DNA of 64,000 nt from Glycine soja (GCF_004193775.1 NC_041003.1:40739611-40803610); one strand, 5' to 3'. Numbered from the stretch's first letter, positions 1 to 11,274 are shown. The notes: generated by a model from the letters alone, not told the origin. Made by a program: numbers and translations.

Positions 1-204
1 TCTTTTCTTTTGAAAAAATACTTTTATACTTATCTTGATGTTTTTCTTGAAGTTCTTGCATATCTTGAGTCTTCTCTTGAATCTTCACTTGAATCTTGAT
101 TCTTGATTGAACGACTCTTTGATTCTTGAAACTTGTTTAACTCTTGATTCTTGACTTGAGTCTTTGGCATCATCAAAATAAACTTGGAAAGCTTTGCTTC
201 CACA

Positions 205-325
205 CTTTACTTCATTCATATTAAGTGTGTATATTCTATTTCAAGTGAGAATTAAAATTTGATTAGGGGAAATTTTTAAACTTAATTCACACCCCTCTTA
301 AGTTATTGAGGCCACTTGTTCAACA
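205..325 (+). repeat. 3' part of the 5' LTR of the SIRE-like element
   Basis: This stretch aligns almost base for base with 8254-8376 (shared core ATTCATATTAAGTGTG and the ending CTTGTTCAACA). It ends in CA two bases before the primer site. Upstream of about 205 the similarity to the 3' LTR stops, although roughly 465 more LTR bases would be expected; the sequence there is a TCTTGA-rich tract. Confidence 0.85.
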
Positions 326-327
326 AG

Positions 328-339
328 TGGTGTCAGAGC
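328..339 (+). other. Primer binding site, initiator Met-tRNA
   Basis: TGGTGTCAGAGC lies two bases after the LTR end. It differs by one base from the usual plant copia site TGGTATCAGAGC, complementary to the 3' end of initiator Met-tRNA, where minus-strand DNA synthesis begins. Confidence 0.85.
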
Positions 340-375
340 TTAATTCTTGTACAAGAGGTTTAGAAACTTCAAGAA

Positions 376-1381
376 TATGGCCTCATCAAACTTTTTATTT
401 CCCGAAGGGAACTCTATAAATATGCCTCATATTTTCAATGGTGTGGGTTATCATTATTGGAAAACTAGCATGCAAATTTTCATAGAGGCTATAGATTTAA
501 ATATCTGGGAAGCCATAGAAATTGGACCTTACATCCCTACTATGGTAGCAGGAAGTACAACCATAGAAAAACCTAGGGAACAATGGGATGAGGAGGAAAA
601 GAAAGTAGTACAATATAATTTAAAAACCAAAAATATAATTACATCTGCATTAGGAATGGATGAATACTTTAGGGTGTCAAATTGCAAAAGTGCAAAAGAT
701 ATGTGGGATATTTTACAAGTAACACATGAAGGAACAACAGATGTGAAAAGGTCTAGAATAAATATGTTGACTCATGAATATGAATTCTTTAGAAGGAATC
801 CTAATGAAACTATACAAGACATGCAAAAGAGATTTACACACATAGTAAATCATCTTGCATCTTTAGGAAAGACATTTCCAAATAAGGATCTTATTAATAC
901 AATTTTGAGATGCTTAAGCAGAGAATGACAACCAAAGGTGACGACTATTATAGAATCAAGGGATCTTTCTAACATGTCTCTTGCTACTCTGTTTGGAAAG
1001 TTATAGGAACACGAAATAGAATTAATGAGACTCAACCAGCATGAGGAGAATGATAAGAAAAGGAAAGGAATTTCACTTAAAGCTTCATCCTCAATCCAAG
1101 AAGGAAGTGATAAAGAAGATTCAAATGAAATAGACGAAGATGATGATTTCAACCTTTTTGTAAAGAAATTCAACAAATTTCTAAGAAACAAAGGAAATCA
1201 AAGAAGATCAAATTTCAAATCAAAGAAAAGGGCAGCAGATTCATCATCTCTTCCAAAATGTTATGAATGCAATCAACCAGGACATCTGAGAGTTGATTTC
1301 CCAAGTTTCAAGAAAAGAATAGCGAGATCTGAAAAGAAAACTTTCAATGATAAGAAAGCAAAGAAGGCCTACATTACTTAG
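376..1381 (+). pseudogene. gag of the SIRE-like element, broken
   Basis: Encodes the capsid/nucleocapsid part. The ATG at 376 starts MASSNFLFPEG, followed by a UBN2-type gag region (YWKTSMQIF near 460, DMWDIL near 700). A CCHC zinc knuckle lies near 1258-1302: the CYECNQPGH part is present, but the last Cys is replaced by Asp (RVDFP), which should cripple RNA binding. The frame is interrupted by TGA at 926-928, a TAG near 1003 and a TAG at 1379-1381; the first looks like a Trp codon turned into a stop. Relict only. Confidence 0.85.
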
Positions 1382-4300
1382 GAAGACAAAGATATGGACT
1401 CATCTGAAGATTTAGATAATGAAGTTGTAAACCTGAGTCTGATGGCCAAGAATTATGAAAGAAATGAAGAGGTTTCCTTAAAGAAGAGTTGGTACATAGA
1501 TAGTGGATGCTCTAAACACATGACGGGAGATGCATCAAAGTTCACTCATATTTCTCCCAAGAAAAGTGGACATGTGACTTATGGCGACAAAAATAAAGGT
1601 AGAATTCTTGGAGTCAAAAAAATAAGTATGAATTCATCTACCTCCATTAAAAATGTTCTACTTGTTGATGGTCCTAAGCACAGTTTGCTAAGTGTTAGTC
1701 AATTATGTGATAAAGGCTATCTAGTATCATTTGACTCTCATAACTGTGTCATTGAAAACAAACATGATAGAAATATAAAACATATAGGCTATAGAACAAA
1801 TAATGTTTACATGATAAATTTAGATCAAACATCAAATCATGATCAATGTTTTCTTAGTACAGATGATGATCCTTGGTTATGGCATAGAAGAATTGCCCAT
1901 ATAACATGGAACATTTGAATAAACTAATTTCTAAAGATTTAGTTATTGGTTTACCAAAACTTAAATTTGAAAAGGATAGATTGTGTGATGCCTGTCAAAA
2001 AGGAAAAAAAGTAAGGGTTTCTTTCAAATCAAAGAATATCGTGTCTACAACTTAACCCTTACAACTTTTGCACATGGATCTTTTTGGCCCCTCTAGAACT
2101 ATGAGTTTTGGAGGAAACTATTATGCTCTTATTATTGTTGATGATTACTCTAGATTTACATGGACATTATTTCTCACTCATAAAGGAGATGTTTTTCATG
2201 CTTTCAAGACTTGCTAAAATTATTCAAAATAAGAAAAATCTCAAAATTGCATCTAGTAGGAGTGATCATGGAGGAGAATTTGAAAATAAAGATTTTGAAT
2301 TATTTTGTGATGAACATGGTATTGAACATAATTTTTATGCATCTAGAACCCCTCAACAAAATGGAGTTGTTGAGAGGAAAAATAGATCTTTAGAAGAAAT
2401 AGCCAGAACTTTGCTTAGTGATACATTTCTTCCAAAATATTTATGGGCTGAAGCTGTAAATACTGCAAGTTACATCATGAATAGAGCTTTAATTAGACCT
2501 ATCTTGAAGAAAACTCCATCTGAATTATATAACGAAAGAAAACCAAACATTTCACATCTTCCTGTGTTTGGATGTAAATGTTTTGTGCTAAACAACGACA
2601 AAGATAACTTAGGTAAGTTTGATGCAAAATCTGATGAAGGTATATTCCTTGGCTATTCATTGCACAGTAGAGCATTTAGAATTTATAACAAAAGAACTAT
2701 GATTATTGAAGAATCCATCCATGTTTCTTTTGATGAAACTAATGCAATTTTGCCAAGAAAGGATATACTAGATGATATTTCAGAATCTTTAGAAGAAATG
2801 CATATTCATGGCGAAGATCACAAAGGCAAAGGAGAGGGAAATTATGAAGATTTTTACATTAATGAAACAAAAACAAGTGTTGATCTACCAAGAAAGTGGA
2901 GAACTTCTAGATACCATCTTCTTGACAACATTATCGGTGATATATCTAAAGGGGTAACAACTAGACACTCTCTCAAAGATATTTGCAAGAATATGGCTTT
3001 TGTTTCTTTGATTGAACCTAAAAATTTGAAAGAAGCCATAATTGATGAACATTGGATCATAGCTATGCAAGAAGAGTTGAATCAATTTGAAAGAAATAAA
3101 GTTTGGGAATTAGCTGAGAAGCTTGATAATCACCCAGTTACAAGAACAAAATGGGTATTTAGAAACAAATTAGATGAAAATGGCATAATCATTAGAAATA
3201 AGGCTAGGTTAGTAGCCAAAGGGTACAATCAGGAAGAAGGAATAGATTATGAGGAAACATGTGCTCTAATTGCCAGATTATAAGCCAATAGAATGTTATT
3301 AGCCTTTGCATCCATAATGGAATTTAAACTTTACCAAATGGATGTGAATAATGCCTTTTTGAATGGCTTTATCCAAGAGGAAGTATATGTAGATCAACCC
3401 CCTGGCTTTGAAAACTCAGAAAAGCCTAATCATGTTTTTTAATTGAAAAAGGCTTTATATGGCTTAAAACAAGCCCCTAGGGCTTGGTATGAACGTCTGA
3501 GTAAATTTCTTTTAGAAAAGGATTTTTCAAGAGGTAAAGTTGATACTACTCTTTTTATTAAAAGGAAGTTGAATGATATATTATTAGTACAAATCTATGT
3601 TGATGATATTATTTTTGGATCCACTAATGATTCTCTATGTAAAGAATTCTCGCAAGATATGCAAAATGAAAATTAAATGTCAATGATGGGTGAGTTGAAC
3701 TTCTTTCTTGGGTTGCAAATTAAGCAAACCAAGAATGGAATATTAATCAATCAATCAAAATATTGCAAAGACTTGATTCACAGATTTGGGATGGAAAACG
3801 CTGAACATATGACTACTCCAATGAGTATTGCTTGCTACTTGGATAAAGATGAAACCGGTCAATCAATAGACATTAAGAAATATCGAGGTATGATCGGATC
3901 TCTTCTTTATTTATCTGCTAGCAGACCTGATATAATGTTTAGTGTTTGTATGTGTGCTAGATTTCAAGCAAATCCCAAAGAATCACATCTTAGTGCAGTT
4001 AAGAGAATTATGAGATATTTATTAGGCACTATTAATATAGGATTATGGTATCCTAAAAATTCCACATGCAATCTAATAGGATACTCTGATTCTGATTTTG
4101 TCGGTTCCAAAACTGATAGAAAGAGCACTAGTGGAACCTGTTATTTCATTGGATCTACTCTAGTTTCTTGGCATAGTAGGAAACAAAATAATGGTGCTTT
4201 ATCCACTGCCGAGGCGAAATACATTTCTGCTGGTAGTTGTTGTGCACAAATACTTTGGATGAAACAACAACTTTCTGACTATGGAATAATTCTTGATCAT

Positions 4301-4552
4301 ATTCCCATTAGATGTGATAACATGAGTGCTATAAACCTATCTAAAAATCCTGTTCAGCACTCAAGAACCAAGCATATTGAGATAAAACACCATTTCTTGA
4401 GAAACCATGTTCAAAAAGGGGATTGTGTACTAGAATTCATTGATACAAAGAATCAGTTAGCTGATATCTTTATAAAACCTCTCCCTAAAGAAACCTTCTT
4501 TGCCATTAGAAGAGAATTAGGACTTTTAGATATCAATGACTTAGATAAATAG
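1382..4552 (+). pseudogene. pol of the SIRE-like element (PR-INT-RT-RNase H), broken
   Basis: Domains in order: aspartic protease (IDSGCSKHM near 1498); integrase with the zinc-finger start WLWHRRIAH near 1876, HMDLFG near 2072, SDHGGEF near 2270 and GVVERKN near 2360; reverse transcriptase with TKWVFRNK near 3150, MDVNNAFLNG near 3340, YGLKQAPRAW near 3458 and catalytic YVDD near 3598; RNase H with SDSDF near 4088 and STAEAKY near 4203. It ends at TAG 4550-4552. Breaks: a frame change near 1905, a TAA near 2054, a frame change near 2210, and stops at 3281-3283, about 3440 and 3674-3676. Catalytic motifs of RT and RNase H are still readable, so decay is recent relative to the family but complete in effect. 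Confidence 0.9.
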
Positions 4553-4884
4553 TTAACTCGGTTGATTAATATTTTCTTTCTTTATGATTGAGTTTGTTTC
4601 TGATGGTTATTATTGATTATGGCTTAATGATTGTCTTTGATTGTCTTTGTTTGTGTTTTGATAGTCATATTAATTGTTGTTTATAGATTAATGATTGTCG
4701 TTGATTGTCTTTGTTTATGTTTTGATGATTATTTTTGTACTTTTGATTGTGCTTGATAAATGTAGTTAAGAAGTTTATGATGCTTGTTTTCAGTGTCTAT
4801 TTTTGGATCTTTGATTGTTGTTGATAATAGTTACAATGAGTGTGTAGATTTTATGAGTAAACAATAGTTAGTTATGTTTTAGGG
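4553..4884 (+). other. Spacer after pol, T/G-rich direct repeats
   Basis: Non-coding stretch between pol and the candidate internal promoter. It contains imperfect repeats of a unit like GATTGTCTTTGTTTATGTTTTGAT (best seen at 4625-4665 and 4685-4725). No ORF of interest. Confidence 0.6.
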
Positions 4885-5170
4885 TCTGGTAATCAATTAC
4901 CACTCCCTGCAATCAATTACCATAGAACAGTAGGCTATAATCGATTACACAAGGCTGTAATCTATTACAAATCATCCTTGCCTATAAAAAGCTGCACTTT
5001 CGCATAACCCCCACTCTCATCTTCTCCTTGACGATGCTCAACCTCCTCTAAACTTCAAATCCTCATAACTTTCTCATTTCGTGGACAAATTACTTCAAGC
5101 AAAGCCCAAAATTCTTCTTTTTCCATTCTCTATAAATCCCACTGATCAAAATTAGCTGAAACACACTCCA
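4885..5170 (+). promoter_or_regulatory. Candidate internal promoter of the env-position ORF
   Basis: Four copies of a TAATCNATTAC-like palindrome lie at about 4889-4900, 4910-4921, 4937-4949 and 4956-4969. A TATA box (TATAAAAA, 4983-4990) follows, then a C/T-rich stretch like a 5' UTR leading to the ATG at 5171, about 180 bases downstream. Nothing in pol requires such elements at this point. Function as a promoter is inferred. Confidence 0.45.
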
Positions 5171-7295
5171 ATGGCAGAATCATCGAAGAAACAAAATGGA
5201 TCCTCCTCTACCACCACCGTTGGAGGCCACCGCCGCCACGGACCATCCAGTGACCCACCAACACCAATTCCTCCTCCTCTTTCATCTCCCAAGTCATCCA
5301 CCTTGTTTTCTTCCGATGACCAACGTTAGAGGTATTATTCATAATTTTGCAATCGCGTCATTCTTGACCCTAAGTACTTAGATATTGAATTCTTTGATGG
5401 TGAAACATTTGATTGCTACCAAGTGTTTCAAAATTTTGAATCGGTTGACTTTATGTCTCTACAATTGCCTTATTTTCCTAAATTAGTTAGGGTCTTTTAT
5501 AAAAATTTGAAAATTCAAGATGGAGTCCTTTATTCTGAGGTGCATAAAGTTCCTATTATTGTTGATCAAACCTTATTTTATTCATTAACTAAGCTGCTCA
5601 GTCAAAGTGTTCCTTTTGAGGGAATTCTTGTTGATGACTAGAAACATGATTATTCAAGTCATGATGCTCGAAAAATGGTCTGCAATGACAATGCTGACAT
5701 GACCGACAAATTGCTTGCTGGGTCATTTACTTTTGAGTGCCACATCATGCACTATGTTCTTTGTCGTTGTTAGTCGTCATTTACGACTAACTTTTGTATA
5801 GAAAATTTTTATAAAATGTTTATCTTTTCCCCAATTTATGGTTTGTACATATTTTTAGGTTTAGTTTAATTTAGTTTGGTAAAAATGCCCAACATTGTGA
5901 ATTTAATGTGTTTCAACTTCAATTTCAGGTAAAAAGGATGAAGATTGTGAAGGCTAGCAGTTGGTGTCTCGCTAAGAGAGGCACTCAGCCCACTTAACGA
6001 GTTGGGAGAATCTGGAGAAGAATCTGAGAAGTATCTGCGCGTTCAGCGCGTCATCAGCTCGCTCAGTGAGGCGTTTGTCTCTTCCCACGCTAAGTATCTC
6101 TGTTGGGAAATTCTGGCGAAACTTGATGTAAATTCTTAACTATCTATTTAAAGTTTTTTATGTGTTCATTGCTTCTATCTGCACTTAATTATTGCATGCT
6201 TTTGGTCTGATCACCCGTTTGTGTGTAAAGTTAGGATATTTAGCATTGGAAAATGTATTAATCCTTAGAACTGGATAGAGCAGGGCTAGATAACTGCATT
6301 GCTAGACATAGAGTGCATGGTTTTAGTTTTTGATATGTTGTGATTGTAATGTTGTTCGATTAGGCTAAGTTCAATGAGACATCCGAGAATGAGGTTTAAT
6401 TAGAATTTTTCCATTCACGCAAGGAATCGATGTTTGGTATTTTAGTCCTCAACATAGAACACAAAAATAATCTTAATTAGAGAAAAATCTTTTAATTACA
6501 TCAAGTGTTCAGTAGAAGGACCTAATGTTTTAATCATTTGTTTTCTCTCCCGTTTTGTAAGCGTATTTGTAGTTATTTTAGATTTACAACATATACATCT
6601 TTGGTTTAATTCTGTTTACATGGCTTTATATCAATGTCTACTTGCTGAATGAAACTTCACCGAATGAAACAAGTTCCCTGAGTTCGATACTCAGTTTCTT
6701 ACCATTTTATTATTACTTTAATGACTTGGTACACTTTCCGATAAAGTTCGGGGTTATGCAGGGCTCGAACAATTGCATTTTGCTTCCTAGGTCCACTAAT
6801 CTTGCCCAAGCCTCTGAGGAGGATTTAATCTTGTTGTGGGCTCTTTAAAATGGTCATCAGATTGACTTGGCCCATCTTGTTCGGTATCGAATGCATAAGG
6901 CATTACGGGCCAATGCACCTCTCCCATATCCCCATCTTGTTACCTTATTTCTCCAGCATTTCAAAGTTCCCTTAGATGATGAACCTTTTGTCAAAGTTAA
7001 ACGTTCTTTTACTATTGGTGTTGGTGTTGTTACATATTTTGGTTATCGAAAAGACATGGATGGTCAGTGGGTGCACAAGCAAGACCTGCCACCTCCCATT
7101 CCCGATGAGCGTACACCGTCTCCACCACCGCAACGGGATGCCTCTTCTTCTCGCCTGACTGAAGTTCTCACCGAGCTCTGCGATCTTCAAGAGTTTGTTG
7201 GTGATCGCTTTGATGCGATGGATTCTTGTATCATATGGCTTGAAGATGATATGAGTTTCATCCGGCGTTGCTTCGATCCACCGACAGATTCTTAG
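5171..7295 (+). pseudogene. Env-position ORF ('plant transposon protein' domain), split by a solo LTR
   Basis: The ORF starts at ATG 5171 with a Ser/Pro/Thr-rich N-terminus (MAESSKKQNGSSS), runs through the conserved block around 5365-5770 (DPKYLDIEFFDGETFDCYQ, YSEVHKVPIIVDQ), and resumes after the inserted LTR at about 6772 with PRSTNLAQASEEDL, RYRMHKALRANAPLPYPH and a C-terminal acidic, helix-prone part (LTEVLTELCDLQEF). It ends at TAG 7293-7295. This is the family often annotated as putative plant transposon protein; in SIRE-type elements an ORF at this place has been called envelope-like. I see no clear signal peptide or membrane span in what remains, so an envelope role is not supported. 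Stops near 5329 and after 5638 also break it. Confidence 0.7.
5768..6771 (+). repeat. Solo LTR inserted in the env-position ORF
   Basis: About 1 kb of unrelated sequence separates two parts of the env-position ORF that would otherwise join almost directly. The insert begins TGTTAGTCG, ends GAACA, and its tip is a perfect 8-bp inverted repeat (GTTAGTCG / CGACTAAC with spacer TCATTTA). It contains CGCTAAG/CTCAGT-type motifs (5970-6100) typical of legume Ty3/gypsy LTRs and no coding region, which fits an LTR left by recombination between two LTRs. A clean target duplication is not visible, so exact ends are uncertain by a few bases. Confidence 0.65.
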
Positions 7296-7787
7296 TTGTT
7301 TTTCTCATGTTCTACATCGTTCATTTTTTTTTGGATATTTTTCCTATTTAGCCTTGTATTTAGGCTTTAGATACTTGGTACTTTGGTTCACTTTTGGATA
7401 TTCTTCTTTTGATTGCTTTTTGCATTGGATATTTTAGTTTATGATATTGCTTTTGTTTGGATATTTTAGCCCTTGCTTGGCTTTTGATTTGGTTTGGATA
7501 TTTAGACTTTACTTGCCTTATAATTTGCTTGACTTATGTTGTGATTGATTAAGATTGTGGATGGTTTAAGCTACCTGCTCTGAATAGTTTCTGGTGTTGT
7601 TCTTTTCTCCAATCGTTTTGGCTTTTTGATGTTGCCAAAGGGGGAGAGAATTTAAGGGTATATTTTAATCTAAAAACTAGGCCATAAATTCCAATCTTAA
7701 GGGGGAGTAAGGATGAGTGCACGCATTACAAATTGTATATCATTTATCTTGTTTTCAAATTGTTGTTATCATCAAAAAGAGAGAGAT
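7296..7787 (+). other. 3' untranslated region and polypurine tracts of the SIRE-like element
   Basis: After the env-position ORF comes a T-rich stretch with many TTGGATATTT repeats (7330-7500), a purine tract CCAAAGGGGGAGAG at about 7636, a second AAGGGGGAGT near 7698, and finally AAAAAGAGAGAGAT immediately before the 3' LTR (7774-7787). The last is the likely primer for plus-strand DNA; the internal ones resemble the central polypurine signals of this lineage. Confidence 0.6.
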
Positions 7788-8376
7788 TGTAGAAGCATAT
7801 GTTGTATGAAGCTTTTGATGATGTCAAAGATGAAAGCTATTCAAGATTGATCAAAGTTAAGATCAAGAATTCAAGAGAAATGATTAACAATTAGTACATT
7901 GTATGTTAAAAGAATCCCTTAAAAGAGACTACAAAGGTTTGGCCTTAGGTAAATTCTTCAAAACATCTTACAAAAGTTTTTAAGTAAAACTCTGTTTTTG
8001 AAAATATATTTTTCTCTCTGGTAAGGATCTCTAAACACAAGGGAAGGGTATCCCTGTGGGGTTCAAAATTTGTAAAAGGAATTTACAAGTTAGTGGAAAT
8101 CTCAAGCGGGTTGCTTGAGAATTGGACGTAGGCACAGGGCGTGGCCGAACCAATATAAAATTGAGTTTGCATTTCTCTCTTCCCTAAACTTATTTAATTT
8201 ATTGAATTTTATTTTTGCTTTGCTTATTTTAAAGAAGTATCATTTGAATTGCTCTTTACTTTATTCATATTAAGTGTGCATATTTTATTTCAAGAGAGAA
8301 TTAAAATTTGATTAGGGGGAAATCTTTAAACTTAATTCACCCCCCCTCTTAAGTTATTGAGGTCACTTGTTCAACA
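7788..8376 (+). repeat. 3' LTR of the SIRE-like element
   Basis: Begins TGTAGAAGCAT right after a purine tract and ends TTCAACA, 589 bases. The last 123 bases match the end of the 5' LTR. The upstream part has no counterpart in the visible 5' LTR sequence. Confidence 0.8.
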
Positions 8377-9404
8377 ACTCTAATCATGTTTGAAATGTGC
8401 ATCGCTATAACACACAAACACAAATTCAACGAGTCGCTCATAAAATTAGCAGTCAATGGAGAAAACCTTGTTTAGTCATACAAAGTTAGAGAGTGTGGAT
8501 GAATAAAATGGTCCTGATTGGCTAAAATTAAATTGAAGAACTTGCCAGCGTTGTCTTCCTTAGCAATAGTTTCAAATGAAAGAAATAAAATAATTTTTCT
8601 CTTCCTCTTTCATGCATATTCATAAACACATGGTGCTCACCACCTAGCTCAACCCCAAACAGAAATAAAAATTTCACACAACAATAGAACCCAAGACCTT
8701 TCCCACATTCCAATAGTGGAAGAAAATTTATTTAAAATTCATATACAAATAACACGACAATGAGAACAAAGCACAAATCACAAATTAATGAAATAAAAAA
8801 GAAACCCTAGATAATAGAGATGAGAAACCAACCTTGTATGAAGAGAGTGTGCAATCTGAATCAAGAGAGAACGAAGGTCATAGCCACCATGAGAGTGTGC
8901 GATCTGAATGAGGTAATATCCACCGAGAGTGTGCGATCTGAACGAAGGTTGTCGTAACTGTGAGAGAGTGAGAACGAGGGTCTCGAAGCCGCAAGGGAGA
9001 GTGTATGGGTGGAGAGGAATAAGTGAGAGCAAGTGAGGCGTAGGTTGAGAGTGATGAACGAGACCGATCGAAGAGAGGAGAGGAGTTGCAAAGAAATTGA
9101 AATTCTCTCATTTTTGCAAAGAATTTCAATTCATACGTTATCTGTTAAATAAAATTTCTTATTAAAATGACGTAAACTTTAATTTTCCTTTAAATAATTT
9201 ATCCAAACGTGTAATTTCACCTTGAAATATTTCAATTACATGATTAAAATGAATTACTTAGTTAAAAGTCATCATCCAAACACACTTTAAGAGTATTTTT
9301 AGTGGTAGATCCTAAATTGGGATCTTAAATTACTTTTTGGTGGATCTCACGACATCACGTAGGATTAAAGATTTGTTAAGATCTCTATCATTTTCTCCTT
9401 TAAT
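8377..9404. other. Intergenic DNA with a GAGAGTGTGCGATCTGAA repeat
   Basis: No convincing gene. At 8837-8945 an imperfect unit GAGAGTGTGCGATCTGAA occurs three times (near 8841, 8888 and 8929), followed by a purine-rich GA tract to about 9080. The open frames on the minus strand here come from this repetitive composition and look non-coding. Confidence 0.6.
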
Positions 9405-9466
9405 AGTATGTCTCTTGAAGAAATCAAAAGTATGTCTCTTGAAGGTATGTCTCTTGAAGAAATCAT
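9405..9466 (+). repeat. Three tandem-like copies of GTATGTCTCTTGAAG
   Basis: The 15-base unit occurs at about 9406, 9430 and 9444, twice followed by AAATCA, exactly at the left breakpoint of the truncated copia. It keeps the reading frame, giving repeated VCLLK before SLYGLKQ. Likely a local slippage or repair product. Confidence 0.75.
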
Positions 9467-10641
9467 TGTATGGCTTGAAACAGAGCTTGCGTCAGTTGAA
9501 TAAAATTTTTAATGACTTTCTTATGAGGATAGGTTTTCTAAGGAGTAGTTATGATAGTTGTGTCTATATGTTGAGAAAAGAAGAACAATGTATCATTTTC
9601 TTGCTCCTGTATGTAGATTATATTCTTATAGCTAGCTCAAAAAAGGATGAGATTAGTATGCTCAAGAAGAGATTAAGTTCAGAATTTAAGATGAAGGACC
9701 TTGGAACTACAATGAGGATTCTTAGGATGGATATTGTTAGAGATTAAATGAAGGGAGAATTGTTCTTATCTCAACAAGGCTATTTGAAGAATATAGTGAA
9801 AAGGTTTAGGATGCATCAATATAAACCTGTAAGCACACATTTAGGACATCACATTAAGCTCTCAATTACTCAAGCTCCTAATACTGAAGAGGAAATGAGG
9901 AAGATGGATATTATTCCAAATGTTAGTGGAGTAGGAAGCATCATGTATTGCATGGTCTTTAGTAGGCTAGACTTGGCCCATGTTGTTAGCATTGTAAGCA
10001 GCTTTATGGAAGATTCAAGTCAAGCTCACTGGGAGGCTTTGAAGTGGGTATTGAGGTATGTGAATGGATCTCTGGAATCTGGTATGAAGTACAAGAAGGC
10101 AGCTCAAGATGGAGATGCTATTATGGGGTATGTTGATGCAGACTATGCAGGGAATGTGGATATTGGGAAACCCTTATTTGGATATGTATTTACACTATTT
10201 GGGACTACTATTTGCTGGAAAGAAAACTTACAGCCTATGGTAGCTCTATCTACAACTAAATCAAAGTATATTGCTCTTGTAAAAGGAGTGAAGGAAGCTC
10301 TATGGTTAAAAGGAATGATTGGTGAACTGGGAATTATGCAAAACTGTGTGACAATTCACTATGACAGCCGAAGTTTTATACACCTTGCAAATCATCATAT
10401 TTACCATGAGAGGACGAAGCATATTACTGTAAGGCTTCACTTCATAAAAGATGTGGTTGAATATGAAGAAGTTAGGATTGTGAAGATTGCTTCTAAAGAC
10501 AATGCCGCTGATGTGTTCACAAAGTCTCTACCAAGGTCAAAGTTCAAGCATTGCTTGGACTTGATTAATTTCTCTAGAAGCATAGTTTCAGAAGCAAGAG
10601 AGCAACACTATGGTGGAAGGAATCGTTTGTCTAACATTTGA
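9405..10641 (+). pseudogene. 5'-truncated copia pol (end of RT plus RNase H)
   Basis: The remnant starts within the reverse transcriptase at the KKSLYGLKQ motif (near 9462) and runs through RNase H to CLDLINFSRS at about 10587, stopping at TGA 10639-10641. The RT catalytic box reads YVDY instead of YVDD (near 9617), losing an essential Asp. A TAA at 9745-9747 interrupts the frame. RNase H landmarks: GYVDADYAG near 10127, LSTTKSKYIAL near 10246, HERTKHI near 10405. Gag, protease and integrase are absent. A different lineage from the first element. Confidence 0.88.
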
Positions 10642-10660
10642 AGTCAGGGTGGAGAATTTT

Positions 10661-11274
10661 TGTATGCGACTCAAACTCTATTGTTTAGTCTTATGGACGT
10701 TTGGTCTGATGAGGATTGTTTGTTGTGATCAAACTGAGAACAATTTGATGCTCAGTCAGATAGAACAATATGTTTCATTAATCTGATACACATTAGACTG
10801 TTGAGTGTTTTTTGTTAGGTTTATGTTGTTGAGTCTTAGTGATTTGGAGTCTATAAATAAAGGTCACGGGATCTCTGTGTAAGGGTAACTAATTATAATC
10901 ATTGTGAGAGGTACTCAAATTGTTGTGAGAAACATACAAGAGGAAACAGTAGACACGTAAGGGAAGGGAGAGATGACAAAGTGTGAGACTTGGGTTTTTG
11001 TAGAGAGTTATTCTTGAACCAAAGGGGGCAGAACCAAGGGGGTTCTCTGTTGCATCTCATTGATTCTATTTCATAGTGGAGTTGCTCCTTCCCGTGAATG
11101 TAGGCCATATTGGTTGAACCATGTAATTGTGTTGTGTTCTCATTTTATGTTCTTGCTTTTGTTTTTTTGCGTTTTCTTCCTTGTTGCATGTTCCGGATTT
11201 ATTGGTTTTGGTTTAGTTCTGTGCTCTGTTGGTAGTTTTTGTTTCTTTCTACTTATTGGTAATTAGAACCAACA
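10661..11274 (+). repeat. 3' LTR of the truncated copia
   Basis: Follows a short purine tract (AGGGTGGAGA, 10646-10655), begins TGTATGCGACTC and ends AACCAACA, 614 bases. It carries a TATA-like box (CTATAAATAAAG near 10851) and a T-rich downstream part, as expected for an LTR promoter and poly(A) region. No 5' LTR remains in the window. Confidence 0.7.

Larger units (their letters stand above)
1..8376 (+). mobile_element. SIRE/Maximus-like Ty1/copia retrotransposon, 5' end outside window
   Basis: An LTR retrotransposon with the copia order gag, protease, integrase, reverse transcriptase, RNase H. A Met-tRNA primer site follows the 5' LTR end, and an extra ORF sits between pol and the 3' LTR, as in the SIRE/Maximus lineage. 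The last 121 bases of the 5' LTR (205-325) match 8254-8376 of the 3' LTR. Several stops and at least two frameshifts break gag and pol, and a solo LTR sits in the extra ORF, so the copy is dead. The left target-site duplication lies outside the window; the bases after the 3' LTR are ACTCT. Lineage assignment rests on gag style and the env-position ORF. Confidence 0.9.

Noticed and set aside
5171..7295. Virus-like envelope protein
   Set aside because: The position matches the env-like ORF of SIRE elements, but I see no signal peptide, membrane span or cleavage motif; the sequence instead fits the plant transposon protein family.
8778..9129. Three overlapping minus-strand frames of 76-84 codons
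   Set aside because: They follow the GAGAGTGTGCGATCTGAA repeat and purine-rich tract; no homology or start context was convincing.
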